DNA of 64,000 nt from Amycolatopsis sp. NBC_01488 (lineage in GTDB: Bacteria > Actinomycetota > Actinomycetes > Mycobacteriales > Pseudonocardiaceae), in the NCBI RefSeq assembly GCF_036227105.1, contig NZ_CP109434.1, forward strand, positions 7,474,501 through 7,538,500, written 5' to 3'. A model generated the notes under the pieces. The model saw only the letters and a list, made by a program, of their open reading frames with translations, was not told the DNA's origin and searched no databases. Made by a program: the position numbers and the translations under genes. Shown one piece after another: positions 6,763 to 15,292 of this stretch. How positions within the stretch are numbered: position 1 is the first letter of the stretch; each line of letters begins with the position of its first letter.

Positions 6763-9540
6763 TCACGCGGCGCCCGCCGCGACGACACCCCGCCGCAGCG
6801 CCTTCACCGCCTGGGCCGCCGCCGCCCCCACCGGATCGCCCTTGCCGAGCACGTCGCGGATCTGGTCGAGCAGGTCGATCACCTGACGCGACCAGCGCAC
6901 GAAGTCCCCCGCCGACAGCTCCTGCCCGTTGGCCTCCGCCGCCGTGAGCACCTTCTCCAGCGACTCGCCGCGCGCCCAGCGGTAGACCGGCCACGCGAAC
7001 CCCGCGTCGGGCTCCCGGGTGCGGTCGAGCCGGTGCCGCCGCTCGTCCTCGGTGAGGTCCACCCACAGCTTCACCGTCTCCTGCCACGCCTCGGGCACCG
7101 CCCCACCCGGCAGCCGCGGCTCGCCCGCGGTGTCACGACGAGCTTCGAAGACCAGCGTCGACACGACCGCGGCCAGCTCGGCCGGCCCCAGCCCGCGCCA
7201 CACGTCGTGCCGGATGCACTCCGCGGCCAGCAGGTCCGACTCGCTGTAGAGCCGGGTCAGGCGCCGGCCGTGCTCGGTGACGCGGTCCTCGCCGTCGCCC
7301 GCGGACTCGGGCCCCAGATAGCCGCGCTCGCCGAGCAGCGCCAGGATCCGGTCGAACGCCCGCGCCAGCGAGTGCGTGGTCGCCGCGACCTTCCGCTCCA
7401 GCTGCTGGGTCTCCGTCGACAGCCGTTCGTACCGCTCGACCCAGCGCAGGTTCGCCTCGCGCTCGGCCAGCCCGTGGCACGGGTGCGCCCGCAGGGCCCG
7501 CCGCAGCGCCGCCAGCTCACCGTCCTCGTTCGCCCCCGACTGCCGCTTCTGCCTGCCCGGCAAGGAAATCCCGGCACTGCGCAGCGTCGACGCGATGTCC
7601 CGGCGCGTCTTCGGCGACCGCAGCTCGATGTGCTTGGGCAGCTTGATCCGCCCCAGCGCCTCGACCGGCGCCGGGAAGTCCGCCACCGACAACGGCCCCG
7701 ACCACCGGTCCTCGGTCACCACGACCGGCCGCGGTTCGCGGATCGGGTCCAGCCCCGGGTCGACGACCACGGCCAGCCCCGCCCGCCGGCCCGCCGGCAC
7801 CGCGATGACGTCCCCCTTGCGCAGCTTCTCCAGCGACTCCGCCGTCCCCGCGCGGCGCACCGCGGTGTTCTGCCGCGACAACGCCTTCTCCCGCGCCGAG
7901 ATCTTCGCGCGCAGCTCCACGTACTCGAGCATCTCGTCGAAGTCCCCGGTCACCGCGGACGCGTAGCCCTTCAGGGCCTCCTCGTTCCGCTCGATCCGCC
8001 GGGCCGTCCCGACCACCGACCGGTCGGCCTGGAACTGCGCGAACGACTGTTCCAGCAGCTCACGGGCCTCCGCCGCGCCGACCTGGGCGACCAGGTTGAC
8101 CGCCATGTTGTAGCCGGGCCGGAACGACGACCGCAGCGGATAGGTCCGCGTCGAGGCCAGCCCGGCGACCTGCTTCGGGTCGACCCCCGGCTGCCACGCG
8201 ACGACGGCGTGCCCCTCGACGTCGATCCCCCGCCGCCCTGCCCGGCCGGTGAGCTGCGTGTACTCCCCCGGCGTCAGGTCGACGTGCGCCTCGCCGTTGT
8301 ACTTGACCAGCCGTTCCAGCACGACCGTGCGCGCCGGCATGTTGATCCCCAGCGCGAGCGTCTCGGTCGCGAACACGACCTTCACCAGGCCGCGGACGAA
8401 CAGCTCCTCGACGGTCTCCTTGAACGCCGGCAGCAACCCGGCGTGGTGCCCGGCGATCCCGCGCTCGAGGGCCTCCCGCCACTCCCAGTAGCCGAGCACG
8501 CCCAGGTCACCCTCGGGCAGGTCCGCCGTGCGCTCCTCGATGACCTGGCGGATCTCCTCGACCTCGTCCGGCCCGTTGAGCCGCAGCCCCGACCGCACGC
8601 ACTGGGCCACCGCGGCGTCACACCCCGCCCGGGAGAAGATGAACACGATCGCCGGCAGCAGGCCGGCCCGGTCCAGCTGCTCCACGACGTCCACCCGCGA
8701 CGGCGGCCGGAACCGCGGCATCCGCGACGGCGCACCCCGGCGCCCGCGCGGCCCGCGGAACCCGGCGGGCGCGTACTGGCGGCCGATCTCCTCGGTCCGG
8801 CGCAGCAGGGTCGGGTTGATCCGCAGCTCGGCCCCGGGCGCGTGGACGTCCTCGCCGGCGAACAGGTCCAGCAGCCGGTTCCCGACGAGCATGTGCTGCC
8901 ACAGCGGCACCGGCCGGTGCTCGTCGACGACGACGGTCGTGTCGCCCCGGACCTCGACCAGCCACTCGCCGAACTCCTCGGCGTTGCTGACGGTGGCCGA
9001 CAGCCCGACCACGCGGACGTGCTCGGGCAGGTGCAGGATCACCTCTTCCCAGACCGCCCCGCGGAACCGGTCGGCGAGGTAGTGGACCTCGTCCATGACC
9101 ACGTAGCCGAGGTCGGTGATGGTGGACGAACCGGCGTAGAGCATGTTGCGCAGCACCTCGGTGGTCATCACGACGACCTGCGCGTTGCCGTTGATCGAGG
9201 TGTCCCCGGTGAGCAGGCCGACGGCGTCCTGGCCGTACCGCGCGACGAGGTCGCCGTACTTCTGGTTCGACAGCGCCTTGATCGGCGTCGTGTAGAAGCA
9301 CTTGCGCCCCTCGGCCAGCGCGAGGTGCACGGCGAACTCGCCGACGACGGTCTTCCCCGCCCCGGTCGGCGCGCAGACGAGCATGCCGTGACCGCCCTCG
9401 AGGGCCTCGCACCCGCGGATCTGGAACTCGTCGAACTCGAAGGAGGCTTCCGCGGCGAAGCGGGTGAGCTGGGGGTACTTTCCCCGGCGCTTGGCGGCCG
9501 CATAGGCCTCGGCCGGGGAGGGAGCAGGGCTACTGGCCAC
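6763..9540 (-). CDS. helY: HelY-type Ski2/Mtr4-like DEVH-box helicase
   Basis: A 925-residue superfamily 2 helicase matching M. tuberculosis HelY (Rv2092c) in length and position. Near the N-terminus are the Q-like FDEFQIRGCEALEG, Walker A APTGAGKT and TTPIKALSNQKY. Next come Walker B VVMDEVHYLADR, VVGLSATVSNA (motif III), FATETLALGINMPA (motif V) and QLTGRAGRRGID (motif VI). The C-terminal half is the helical DSHCT-type domain of Ski2-like RNA helicases. It is expected to unwind RNA or DNA-RNA structures in an ATP-dependent way; its exact substrate in actinobacteria is not settled. The GTG start gives VASSPAPSPAEAYAAAKRRG. Confidence 0.92.
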   Translation of the reverse strand: MASSPAPSPAEAYAAAKRRGKYPQLTRFAAEASFEFDEFQIRGCEALEGGHGMLVCAPTGAGKTVVGEFAVHLALAEGRKCFYTTPIKALSNQKYGDLVARYGQDAVGLLTGDTSINGNAQVVVMTTEVLRNMLYAGSSTITDLGYVVMDEVHYLADRFRGAVWEEVILHLPEHVRVVGLSATVSNAEEFGEWLVEVRGDTTVVVDEHRPVPLWQHMLVGNRLLDLFAGEDVHAPGAELRINPTLLRRTEEIGRQYAPAGFRGPRGRRGAPSRMPRFRPPSRVDVVEQLDRAGLLPAIVFIFSRAGCDAAVAQCVRSGLRLNGPDEVEEIRQVIEERTADLPEGDLGVLGYWEWREALERGIAGHHAGLLPAFKETVEELFVRGLVKVVFATETLALGINMPARTVVLERLVKYNGEAHVDLTPGEYTQLTGRAGRRGIDVEGHAVVAWQPGVDPKQVAGLASTRTYPLRSSFRPGYNMAVNLVAQVGAAEARELLEQSFAQFQADRSVVGTARRIERNEEALKGYASAVTGDFDEMLEYVELRAKISAREKALSRQNTAVRRAGTAESLEKLRKGDVIAVPAGRRAGLAVVVDPGLDPIREPRPVVVTEDRWSGPLSVADFPAPVEALGRIKLPKHIELRSPKTRRDIASTLRSAGISLPGRQKRQSGANEDGELAALRRALRAHPCHGLAEREANLRWVERYERLSTETQQLERKVAATTHSLARAFDRILALLGERGYLGPESAGDGEDRVTEHGRRLTRLYSESDLLAAECIRHDVWRGLGPAELAAVVSTLVFEARRDTAGEPRLPGGAVPEAWQETVKLWVDLTEDERRHRLDRTREPDAGFAWPVYRWARGESLEKVLTAAEANGQELSAGDFVRWSRQVIDLLDQIRDVLGKGDPVGAAAAQAVKALRRGVVAAGAA

Positions 9541-9659
9541 GTGGTCAGGGTTTCACATCCCCCCGACAGTTCGCACGCGGCGTGACCGGTGGTCGTCCGA
9601 GCGGGTTTGTTCCGGGCTCGAAGCCGGACGACAGCTGTGAACTTGAAGTCAGCCGTGAC

Positions 9660-9675
9660 GTATAGGTCGTTATAC
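9660..9675 (+). promoter_or_regulatory. GTATAGGTCGTTATAC near-palindrome, copy 1
   Basis: An exact copy of the 16-bp element, with 5-bp arms GTATA/TATAC around a conserved asymmetric GGTCGT. It lies in the divergent gap between helY (about 120 bp away) and the zinc-ribbon membrane protein (about 83 bp upstream of its ATG). It is a striking AT-rich island in GC-rich sequence, probably an operator or a promoter element. Confidence 0.75.
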
Positions 9676-9757
9676 ACCCGACGAAGGTTCTTGGCAGGGG
9701 GATCTTGTGGAACCGGGCCGTGCCTTCTCACGTCGGAGCGGCGAGAGGAGGTGCCCG

Positions 9758-10339
9758 ATGACCGAGGTGTGTCCGGGCTGTGGGCAGCTGGACCAGGTGC
9801 AGCACGTTCCCGCGGTCTACCACGGCGGGCACTCCTTCTACCGCGGTCAGGGCCCCGTGTCGGCCATCCCGGCCGGGGACAGCGTCGGCTACGCCCGCGC
9901 GCAGGTGAGCGGGGTCGCCGTTTCCGCCGTCGCCCGGTCGCTGGATCCCTTCCCTCCCCCGCGCCGCGGCGGTGGTCTGCTGGCCGCCGTGTTCGCGCTG
10001 GCGCTGGTGGGTGGGTGTTTCCTCGCGCTGCCGTTGTCGGCGGCCGACGATCCGCCGCCCGGCGGTGGGGCGGCGGAGGCGCTGGGGATCGCCTTGTTTT
10101 CGCTGCCTTCGCTGTGCGTGTTCGTCGCGGTCGGGACGCTGCTCTGGCTCTACGTCCGGCGGGTACGCGCGCACCGGCGGCAGCGGCGCGGGGTGCCGGC
10201 CGCGACGCAGCTGTGGGAGCAGGGCTGGTTCTGCCACCGCTGCGGTGGCGTCTACTTCGCGGACGTCCGCTCCGAGCGGCTGCTGACGCCGGCGCACTTC
10301 CGGCAGCTGGTCGCGCGGGCCGGCGGGTACGAGCGTTAG
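9758..10339 (+). CDS. Two-helix membrane protein with zinc-ribbon-like ends
   Basis: 193 residues, family not recognised. The N-terminus has MTEVCPGCGQLDQVQHVPAV, a CxxC half zinc ribbon. Two hydrophobic segments follow (about residues 67-85, LLAAVFALALVGGCFLALPL, and about 100-125, IALFSLPSLCVFVAVGTLLW). A basic stretch RRVRAHRRQRR comes next, then a second CxxC (WFCHRCGGVYF) at the cytoplasmic end. The two CxxC pairs could jointly bind zinc. The ATG is preceded by a good ribosome-binding site (GAGAGGAGG), which decides the start. Its stop overlaps that of the convergent lipid kinase. The GTATAGGTCGTTATAC element upstream may control it. Confidence 0.75.
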   Translation: MTEVCPGCGQLDQVQHVPAVYHGGHSFYRGQGPVSAIPAGDSVGYARAQVSGVAVSAVARSLDPFPPPRRGGGLLAAVFALALVGGCFLALPLSAADDPPPGGGAAEALGIALFSLPSLCVFVAVGTLLWLYVRRVRAHRRQRRGVPAATQLWEQGWFCHRCGGVYFADVRSERLLTPAHFRQLVARAGGYER

Positions 10340-11217
10340 GCGAGGACCGTCAGCGCGCCCGGGACGCAGGTGACCGTCACCGGCACGCTCCCCTGCGGCT
10401 CGCCGTCGGCGTAGGCCGGCCAGCTGTTGCCGGTCAGCGAGACCGAGCGGGCGCGCAGCGTCCGGACCGCCGGGTGCGTGAGGTGCTTGCCGGTGCGCAG
10501 GCCCGGCAGCATGCGGATCAGGCCGCGGCGGGTCACGTCGCCCACCACCGTCACGTCGAAGACGCCGTCCTCGGGGTCGGCCGTGGGGCAGATCGGGACG
10601 CCGCCGCCGTAGAAGCGGGTGTTGCCGACCGCCACCAGGGTCGCGTCGAGCTCCAGGCGTTCGCTGCCCGTGTCGACGACCACCGGGCGGGACCGGAACG
10701 CCGCGAGCTCGGCGAGGATCGCGACGTCGTAGCGGCGCGGCCCGGGCGGCCAGCGCAGCCGGTTGGCGCGTTCGTTCACGCTCGCGTCGAAGCCCGCGCA
10801 CAGCACGGTCGCGAACCACGTCTGGCCGACGCGGCCGAGGTCGATTCGCCGCCGCGCGCCCGACTTCAACGCCGCCACCAGCGCGTCGACCGCGAGCAGC
10901 GGCTCGCCGGGGACGCCGAGGGCGCGGGCGAAGTCGTTGCCGGTGCCCGCCGGGACCAGGCCGAGCGCGACGTCGTGGTTCGCGCAGAACTGGACACCCT
11001 GGTGGGCGGCGCCGTCGCCGCCGAGGACGATCAGGACATCGAGGCCGGCGTCGTGGGACGTCCGCATCAGCTCGCGGGACTCTTCGACGGAGTTGGCGAC
11101 CAGCACGTCGAGGCGGTCGACGGCGGTGCGCAGCCGCTCGGCGACGGTGTCCGCGATGCGGGCGGCCGCGCCGTGGCCCGACGCCGGGTGCACGGCGAGC
11201 GCGGCGTGGATCCCCAC
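10336..11217 (-). CDS. Diacylglycerol kinase-like lipid kinase
   Basis: A 293-residue DAGK_cat/YegS/LCB5-type kinase. The nucleotide-binding GGDGAAHQ follows a VLIVLG strand, and LVPAGTGNDFARALG is the family's GTGND signature. The C-terminal domain contains VVAVGNTRFYGGG-like (AVGNTRFYGGGVPI) and DGVFDVTVV motifs. Such enzymes phosphorylate diacylglycerol or related lipids at the membrane. Its GTG start shares one base with the tatC TAG (TAGTG), showing operon coupling downstream of tatC. That differs from M. tuberculosis, where tatC is followed directly by helY. The start was chosen from this overlap; the upstream reading is TatC in another frame. Confidence 0.88.
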   Translation of the reverse strand: MGIHAALAVHPASGHGAAARIADTVAERLRTAVDRLDVLVANSVEESRELMRTSHDAGLDVLIVLGGDGAAHQGVQFCANHDVALGLVPAGTGNDFARALGVPGEPLLAVDALVAALKSGARRRIDLGRVGQTWFATVLCAGFDASVNERANRLRWPPGPRRYDVAILAELAAFRSRPVVVDTGSERLELDATLVAVGNTRFYGGGVPICPTADPEDGVFDVTVVGDVTRRGLIRMLPGLRTGKHLTHPAVRTLRARSVSLTGNSWPAYADGEPQGSVPVTVTCVPGALTVLA

Positions 11218-12188
11218 TACGTGATGTCGTCGGTGGTCGAACGGCCGCGGGAGGCGGCCGGGGTGGACGGCTCGTCGTCGATCGTGCTCGGCGTGTAGTC
11301 GAACGGCGCCGCTTCGTCGTCGTCGAGCTGGTCCCAGCCCTCGTCGGCGCGTTCGCGGTCCTTCTTGCGGTCGTGGATGCGCGCGAGCTGGATGGACAGC
11401 TCGAACAGCAGCGTCAGCGCGCCGGCCAGGCCGAGCATCGAGAACGGGTCCGAGCCCGGGGTGACGAAGGCGGCGAAGACGAACAGCCCGAACACGATGC
11501 CCCGGCGCCACCTCTTGAGCTGCCGGTACTTGACCACGCCGACGCGGTTGAGCATCACCACCAGCAGCGGGAGCTCGAAGCTGATCCCGAAGATGATCAG
11601 CAGCGACAGCATGAACGAGATGTACTTGTCCGCGGTCAGCGCGGTGATGAACTCTTCCTGCCCGAAGCCCATGAGCAGCTGCAGGGCGTGGGGGAAGAGC
11701 AGGTAGGCGAGCACGGCGCCGGCGGCGAACAGCACCGACGCGAACCCGACGAAGGTCAGCGCGTACTTGCGCTCCTTCGAGTACAAGCCGGGTGCGATGA
11801 ACGCCCAGACCTGGTACAGCCACAGGGGCGAGAACAGCACGGCGCCGGCGGCGAGGCCGACCTTCAGCTGGATCATGAACGCCTCGAACGGCACGGTCTG
11901 CAGCAGCTGGCAGCCCTGGTAGCCGTTGAGCCGCCGGTTCGGCGGGATGGCGCAGTAGGGGTCCTTGACGATCTCGCCCAGCGACGGGATCGGGCCCACC
12001 TTGGTGCTGAACCAGAAGAAGCCCAGGATCCCGCCGACGACGACGGCGAGCAGCGCGAAGCCCAGGCGGCGGCGGAACTCGTAGATGTGCTCGATGAGCG
12101 TCATCGTGCCGTCGGGGTTGGTGCGACGGCTGCGCTTGCGCCGCTTCGACCGGCGGCTGGTGCCGTTACCGGAGGCGGGTTCCGCCAC
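11217..12188 (-). CDS. tatC: Sec-independent protein translocase TatC
   Basis: A 323-residue polytopic protein with six predicted helices. It receives twin-arginine signal peptides in the Tat export complex. Hallmarks are LIEHIYEFRRRLGFALLAVV at the first helix, PFEAFMIQLKVGL in the first periplasmic loop region, FIAPGLYSKERKY, and SFELPLLVVMLNRVGVV. The N-terminal extension is very basic (SRRSKRRKRSRRTNPDG) and the C-terminal tail acidic and long (from about residue 265), as in other actinobacterial TatC proteins. It lies 84 bp downstream of tatA, separated by a GC hairpin. Confidence 0.96.
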   Translation of the reverse strand: MAEPASGNGTSRRSKRRKRSRRTNPDGTMTLIEHIYEFRRRLGFALLAVVVGGILGFFWFSTKVGPIPSLGEIVKDPYCAIPPNRRLNGYQGCQLLQTVPFEAFMIQLKVGLAAGAVLFSPLWLYQVWAFIAPGLYSKERKYALTFVGFASVLFAAGAVLAYLLFPHALQLLMGFGQEEFITALTADKYISFMLSLLIIFGISFELPLLVVMLNRVGVVKYRQLKRWRRGIVFGLFVFAAFVTPGSDPFSMLGLAGALTLLFELSIQLARIHDRKKDRERADEGWDQLDDDEAAPFDYTPSTIDDEPSTPAASRGRSTTDDIT

Positions 12189-12216
12189 GGGATGTTCCGT
12201 TCTCGTCGGAGTCCGC

Positions 12217-12243
12217 CGGAGCGCGCCGGGCCGGCGCGCTCCG
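12217..12243 (-). other. Strong hairpin between tatA and tatC
   Basis: An 11-bp perfect stem CGGAGCGCGCC/GGCGCGCTCCG with a 5-nt loop (GGGCC), located between the tatA stop and the tatC start on the same transcript. It could be a partial terminator or an RNA-stability element that makes tatA mRNA more abundant than tatC mRNA. Confidence 0.65.
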
Positions 12244-12272
12244 TGGACCAGGGACCGGGTGTGGCCCAGCCG

Positions 12273-12587
12273 TCAGCTGGCGTTCTTCTGCGGCTGGTCG
12301 GCCTGCTGCTTCTTCAGCTCGTCGAGCTGCCGCTGCAGGTCGGCGACCTGCTGGTCGGTCGCCGGCGCGGGGGCGGGCGTGGCCGGGATCTGCTTCGTCT
12401 CGACCGGCTCGGCGTCCTCGTGCGAAGTGCTCTTGTCGCCCGCGAGGTCCTTGGTCTCGGCCTTGAAGATCTTCATGGACTTGCCGATCGACCGGGCCGC
12501 ATCGGGAAGCCGCTTGGCCCCGAACAGCAGCACGACGAGCAGCACCAAGATGATCAAATGCCATCCTTGCAATCCGTTGGCGAACAA
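12273..12587 (-). CDS. tatA: Twin-arginine translocase pore subunit TatA
   Basis: 104 residues. An N-terminal membrane helix (LIILVLLVVLLFGAKRLPDA) with the FGxxxLP hinge runs into the amphipathic helix ARSIGKSMKIFKAETKDL. A charged, Gln/Pro/Ala-rich cytoplasmic tail with a coiled-coil-like stretch (QVADLQRQLDELKKQQ) follows. TatA oligomerises to form the export channel with TatC. The start is TTG, supported by an AGGAGG site seven bases upstream. It lies in the pafB-pafC-tatA-tatC run seen in other actinobacteria. Confidence 0.95.
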   Translation of the reverse strand: MFANGLQGWHLIILVLLVVLLFGAKRLPDAARSIGKSMKIFKAETKDLAGDKSTSHEDAEPVETKQIPATPAPAPATDQQVADLQRQLDELKKQQADQPQKNAS

Positions 12588-12618
12588 GATGGCCTCCTAT
12601 CTGCGTCTGGTAGGGATG

Positions 12619-12840
12619 TTACTGGTTTTCGGTCCGGTGGCGGCGCTGCGCGAACGCGACGCGCAATGCCGCCGACCGGGCGCGGATCAGCCCCGCCCGG
12701 TCCTGGGTGTTCGTAGCCACCATGCTCGCGGTCTGCTTGAACCCACGCAAGGCCTTGGCGGTCCGCACCAGCAGGACGACGAGCAGCAGCAGGCCGATCG
12801 CGGCGAGCACGACGGTGGGCAGGTACGGCACGTCGATCAC
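12619..12840 (-). CDS. Small single-pass membrane protein
   Basis: 73 residues with a GTG start placed two bases from the pafC stop. One N-terminal helix (LPTVVLAAIGLLLLVVLLVR) is followed by a basic Arg/Ala-rich cytoplasmic region (GLIRARSAALRVAFAQRRHR). The function is not recognised. Its tight position between pafC and tatA suggests it belongs to this operon and may assist membrane processes, but nothing in the sequence shows how. Confidence 0.75.
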   Translation of the reverse strand: MIDVPYLPTVVLAAIGLLLLVVLLVRTAKALRGFKQTASMVATNTQDRAGLIRARSAALRVAFAQRRHRTENQ

Positions 12841-12841
12841 C

Positions 12842-13822
12842 CTAGTGGTCGCAGGTTGACGGAAGGTGACGGGCTCGGGCCACCGCGTCGGCCGCGCGGC
12901 GTCCGACGTCGGACGCGAGGTCGGCCGGGCTCTCGACCAGCGCTTCTCCGCCCAACCCCAGCACGAGCCGCACCATCCAGGACTGGTCGGCGTAGCGCAT
13001 CCGGATCCGCAGGCGGCCGCCGTCGAGCTCGTCGAGTTCCTCGCAGGGGTAGTACTCGGCTACCCAGCGCGCGTCCGGGTCGAGGACCAGCACCGCCTCC
13101 CGCTGGTCGGGACGCTCGCGGAAGACTCCCTCGGAGATGTCGGTCGGATGGGCGTGCGCCGGCGGGCGCGACGGCTCGTCGAGGACCGTCAGGTCGTCGA
13201 TCCGGTCGAGCCGGAACAGCCGGACGCCCTCGGCGCGGCGGCACCAGGCCTCGAGGTAGCCGACCGCCTGGACGATCAGCAGCCGCATCGGGTCGACCGT
13301 GCGCTCGGTGATCTGGTCCTTGGACGCGGTGTAGTAGCGGATCCGCAGCGCCCGCCCGTCCCGCAGCGCCCGGGCGACCTCCTCCCGGGTCCGGGCGGTC
13401 TTCTTGCCCTCGCGCACCCCGCCGCCGACGACCACGCCGGCCGGCTGGGCCTGCCCGGCCGCGACCTCGATCTTGGCGATGGAGCGGCGGACGGCGTCGC
13501 CGTCGAGCACGCCCGGCGTCTCGGCCAGCGCCCGCAGCGCGACCAGCAGGGCCGTGGCCTCGCCGCCGGTGAGCCGCAGCGGACGGTTCATCCCGGCGTC
13601 GTGGGTGACGACGATCGTGTCGCCTTCGAAGGACAGGTCGATCAGGTCGCCGGGCCCGTAGCCCGGCAGGCCGCACATCCACAGCAGCTCGAGATCCTTG
13701 CGCAGCTGCTTCGGCGTGACGTCGAAGTCGTGCGCCGCGTCGTCGATGCGGACGCCGGGACGCGCCAGCAGGTAGGGCACCAGGGCGAGCAGCCGCGGCA
13801 TCCGGTCGGTCGACCCGCTCAC
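12842..13822 (-). CDS. pafC: WYL-domain transcriptional regulator PafC
   Basis: 326 residues. An N-terminal winged HTH (LLALVPYLLARPGVRIDDAA, then VTPKQLRKDLELLWMCGLPG), a central linker and a WYL domain (RALRIRYYTASKDQITERTV, VGYLEAWCRRAEGVRLFRLD) are visible, with a C-terminal WCX extension. PafB and PafC act together as a DNA-damage-responsive activator in mycobacteria; single-stranded DNA is proposed as the WYL ligand. The GTG start overlaps the pafB TGA (GTGA), which fixes it and shows coupling. Here the pair is separated from pafA by about 2.3 kb of unrelated genes. Confidence 0.93.
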   Translation of the reverse strand: MSGSTDRMPRLLALVPYLLARPGVRIDDAAHDFDVTPKQLRKDLELLWMCGLPGYGPGDLIDLSFEGDTIVVTHDAGMNRPLRLTGGEATALLVALRALAETPGVLDGDAVRRSIAKIEVAAGQAQPAGVVVGGGVREGKKTARTREEVARALRDGRALRIRYYTASKDQITERTVDPMRLLIVQAVGYLEAWCRRAEGVRLFRLDRIDDLTVLDEPSRPPAHAHPTDISEGVFRERPDQREAVLVLDPDARWVAEYYPCEELDELDGGRLRIRMRYADQSWMVRLVLGLGGEALVESPADLASDVGRRAADAVARARHLPSTCDH

Positions 13823-14802
13823 CGGCCGCTCCCCTGCCGGGCCACGACGGCTTCGAGCCGGTCCTGGACGGTCTTGGCCAGCACGTCGGGCTCGAGCACG
13901 ACGACGTCGGGGCCCTGCGCGGTGATCCAGTCGGCCGCCGACTCCGGGAAGTAGAGCCCGATCTCGACGAGGTCGCCCTCTTCGCCGTCGATCGTGGACC
14001 GGCCGATGACGGTCCCGCGCCGGCGGACCCCGGCGGCGCGGCCGTCGGCGACCCAGAGGCGCGCGGTGGTGACCGGGGCCGGTTCGGACTCCCCCGTCAC
14101 GGACACGAGCTTGAGCAGGTTGACGCCTTCGGGCCGCTGCACCTCGCCGGGCTTGCCGACCGGCCGGACCTGGCCGGTGACGCGGGAGAGCCGGAAGCAG
14201 CGGGTGGCGCCGCGGTCGCGGTCGTGGCCGACGACGTACCAGCGGGCCTTCCACGACACGACGCCCCACGGCTCGAGCGTGCGCATGATGCGCTCCGGGG
14301 AGCCGCTGCGGCGGTACTCGAAGCGGACGGCCTGGCCGTTCTGCACCGCGGCCAGCAGCGGGCCGAACGCCGGTTCGGCGCGCACCCGCGGCTCGACGAC
14401 CGTCGGCGCCTGGTCGTCGACCTCCAGGCCGGCGGCGCGCAGCTTCACCAGCGCGCCCTGCGCCTGCCCGGTCAGCTCCGGGGAGTCCCACAGACGGGAC
14501 GCCAGCGCGACGGCGGCGGCTTCGTCGGGCGCGAGGTCGATCTCGCCGAGTTCGTAGTCGCGGCGGGCGATGCGGTAGCCCTCGATGGCGTCGAAGGCGG
14601 AGTTGCGGCCGGTCTCCAGCGGGATGCCGAGCTCGCGCAGCTCGGTCTTGTCCCGCTCGAACATCCGGAAGTAGGCGTCGTCGCTGGCCGCGTCGCCGTA
14701 GCCGGGCACGATGCCGCGGATCCGCTCGGCAGTGAGGTACTGCCGGGTGGACAGGAGGGCCAGCACCAGATTGACCAGCCGTTCGGCGCGTGCGGTGGAC
14801 AC
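13819..14802 (-). CDS. pafB: WYL-domain transcriptional regulator PafB
   Basis: 327 residues: N-terminal winged HTH (RLVNLVLALLSTRQYLTAER, PGYGDAASDDAYFRMFERDK), a WYL domain (GQAVRFEYRRSGSPERIMRT, SWKARWYVVGHDRDRGATRC) and the C-terminal WCX domain. It partners PafC in the non-SOS DNA-damage response. The GTG start has TAGGCT at 14810-14815, seven bases upstream, giving a leaderless promoter of its own. That promoter overlaps the stop codon of the decayed HxlR gene upstream, so pafBC no longer depends on the pafA promoter. Confidence 0.93.
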   Translation of the reverse strand: MSTARAERLVNLVLALLSTRQYLTAERIRGIVPGYGDAASDDAYFRMFERDKTELRELGIPLETGRNSAFDAIEGYRIARRDYELGEIDLAPDEAAAVALASRLWDSPELTGQAQGALVKLRAAGLEVDDQAPTVVEPRVRAEPAFGPLLAAVQNGQAVRFEYRRSGSPERIMRTLEPWGVVSWKARWYVVGHDRDRGATRCFRLSRVTGQVRPVGKPGEVQRPEGVNLLKLVSVTGESEPAPVTTARLWVADGRAAGVRRRGTVIGRSTIDGEEGDLVEIGLYFPESAADWITAQGPDVVVLEPDVLAKTVQDRLEAVVARQGSGR

Positions 14803-14812
14803 CCGGTAGAGC

Positions 14813-15239
14813 CTAGCCCGCGCCGCCCGGCCCGATCGTGAGGTCCGGGGTGCGCGCGTCGTAATCGGCCCGGGCGGTGCGCACGGCGTCGAAGTTCGCC
14901 TCGGCCCGGCCCTTGAAGCCCGCCATCGGCGCGCGGAGGCTTTCCTCCAGCGGCGTAAGGGAATAGTCGACGCGGACGGGCACCGACGGGGTCACTTCAC
15001 GGCTGACGAGCCGTCGCGTTCGAGCCCTCGCCGGGTCTGGGTGACATCTTCTGGCCGACCCCGGCGATGCGCCGCGAAAGGTCGCTGTAACGCCGCGGCC
15101 CGTCACCGAGCGCGACGAGGATCGGGCTGACCCCCTGGCCGGCGATCTCGTCGAGGAGCTTCCGGGTGGGGCAGGCAGCCAGGTAGGCGGCGTTGTCGGC
15201 CTGCCCGAGTCTCGGCTCGCCGAGCCGGCCGGGATCTTC
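14813..15239 (-). pseudogene. Decayed HxlR-family regulator (two frameshifts)
   Basis: Joining three minus-strand frames rebuilds most of a HxlR/MarR-like winged HTH. The N-terminal part reads YLAACPTRKLLDEI, then ILVALGDGPRRYSDLSRRIA and GVGQKM. The middle reads TQTRRGLERDG, and the C-terminal part VSREVTPSVPVRVDYSLTPL followed by a helix ending in RADYDART. Single-base losses near 15045 and 15010 break the frame, and frame one hits TGA at 14997-14999. No good start codon remains upstream. It is divergent to the SDR gene, the usual HxlR-target arrangement. Sequencing error is possible, but two separate indels and a missing start favour decay. Confidence 0.75.
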
Positions 15240-15292
15240 CCCCGCGCGTCGCAGATGTGCTGACGCCGGGAATCCTCCCTAGCCTGGGCGGC

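Noticed and set aside
6628..9585. A 985-codon plus-strand frame antisense to helY
   Set aside because: Third-position GC shadow of helY; no domain can be seen.
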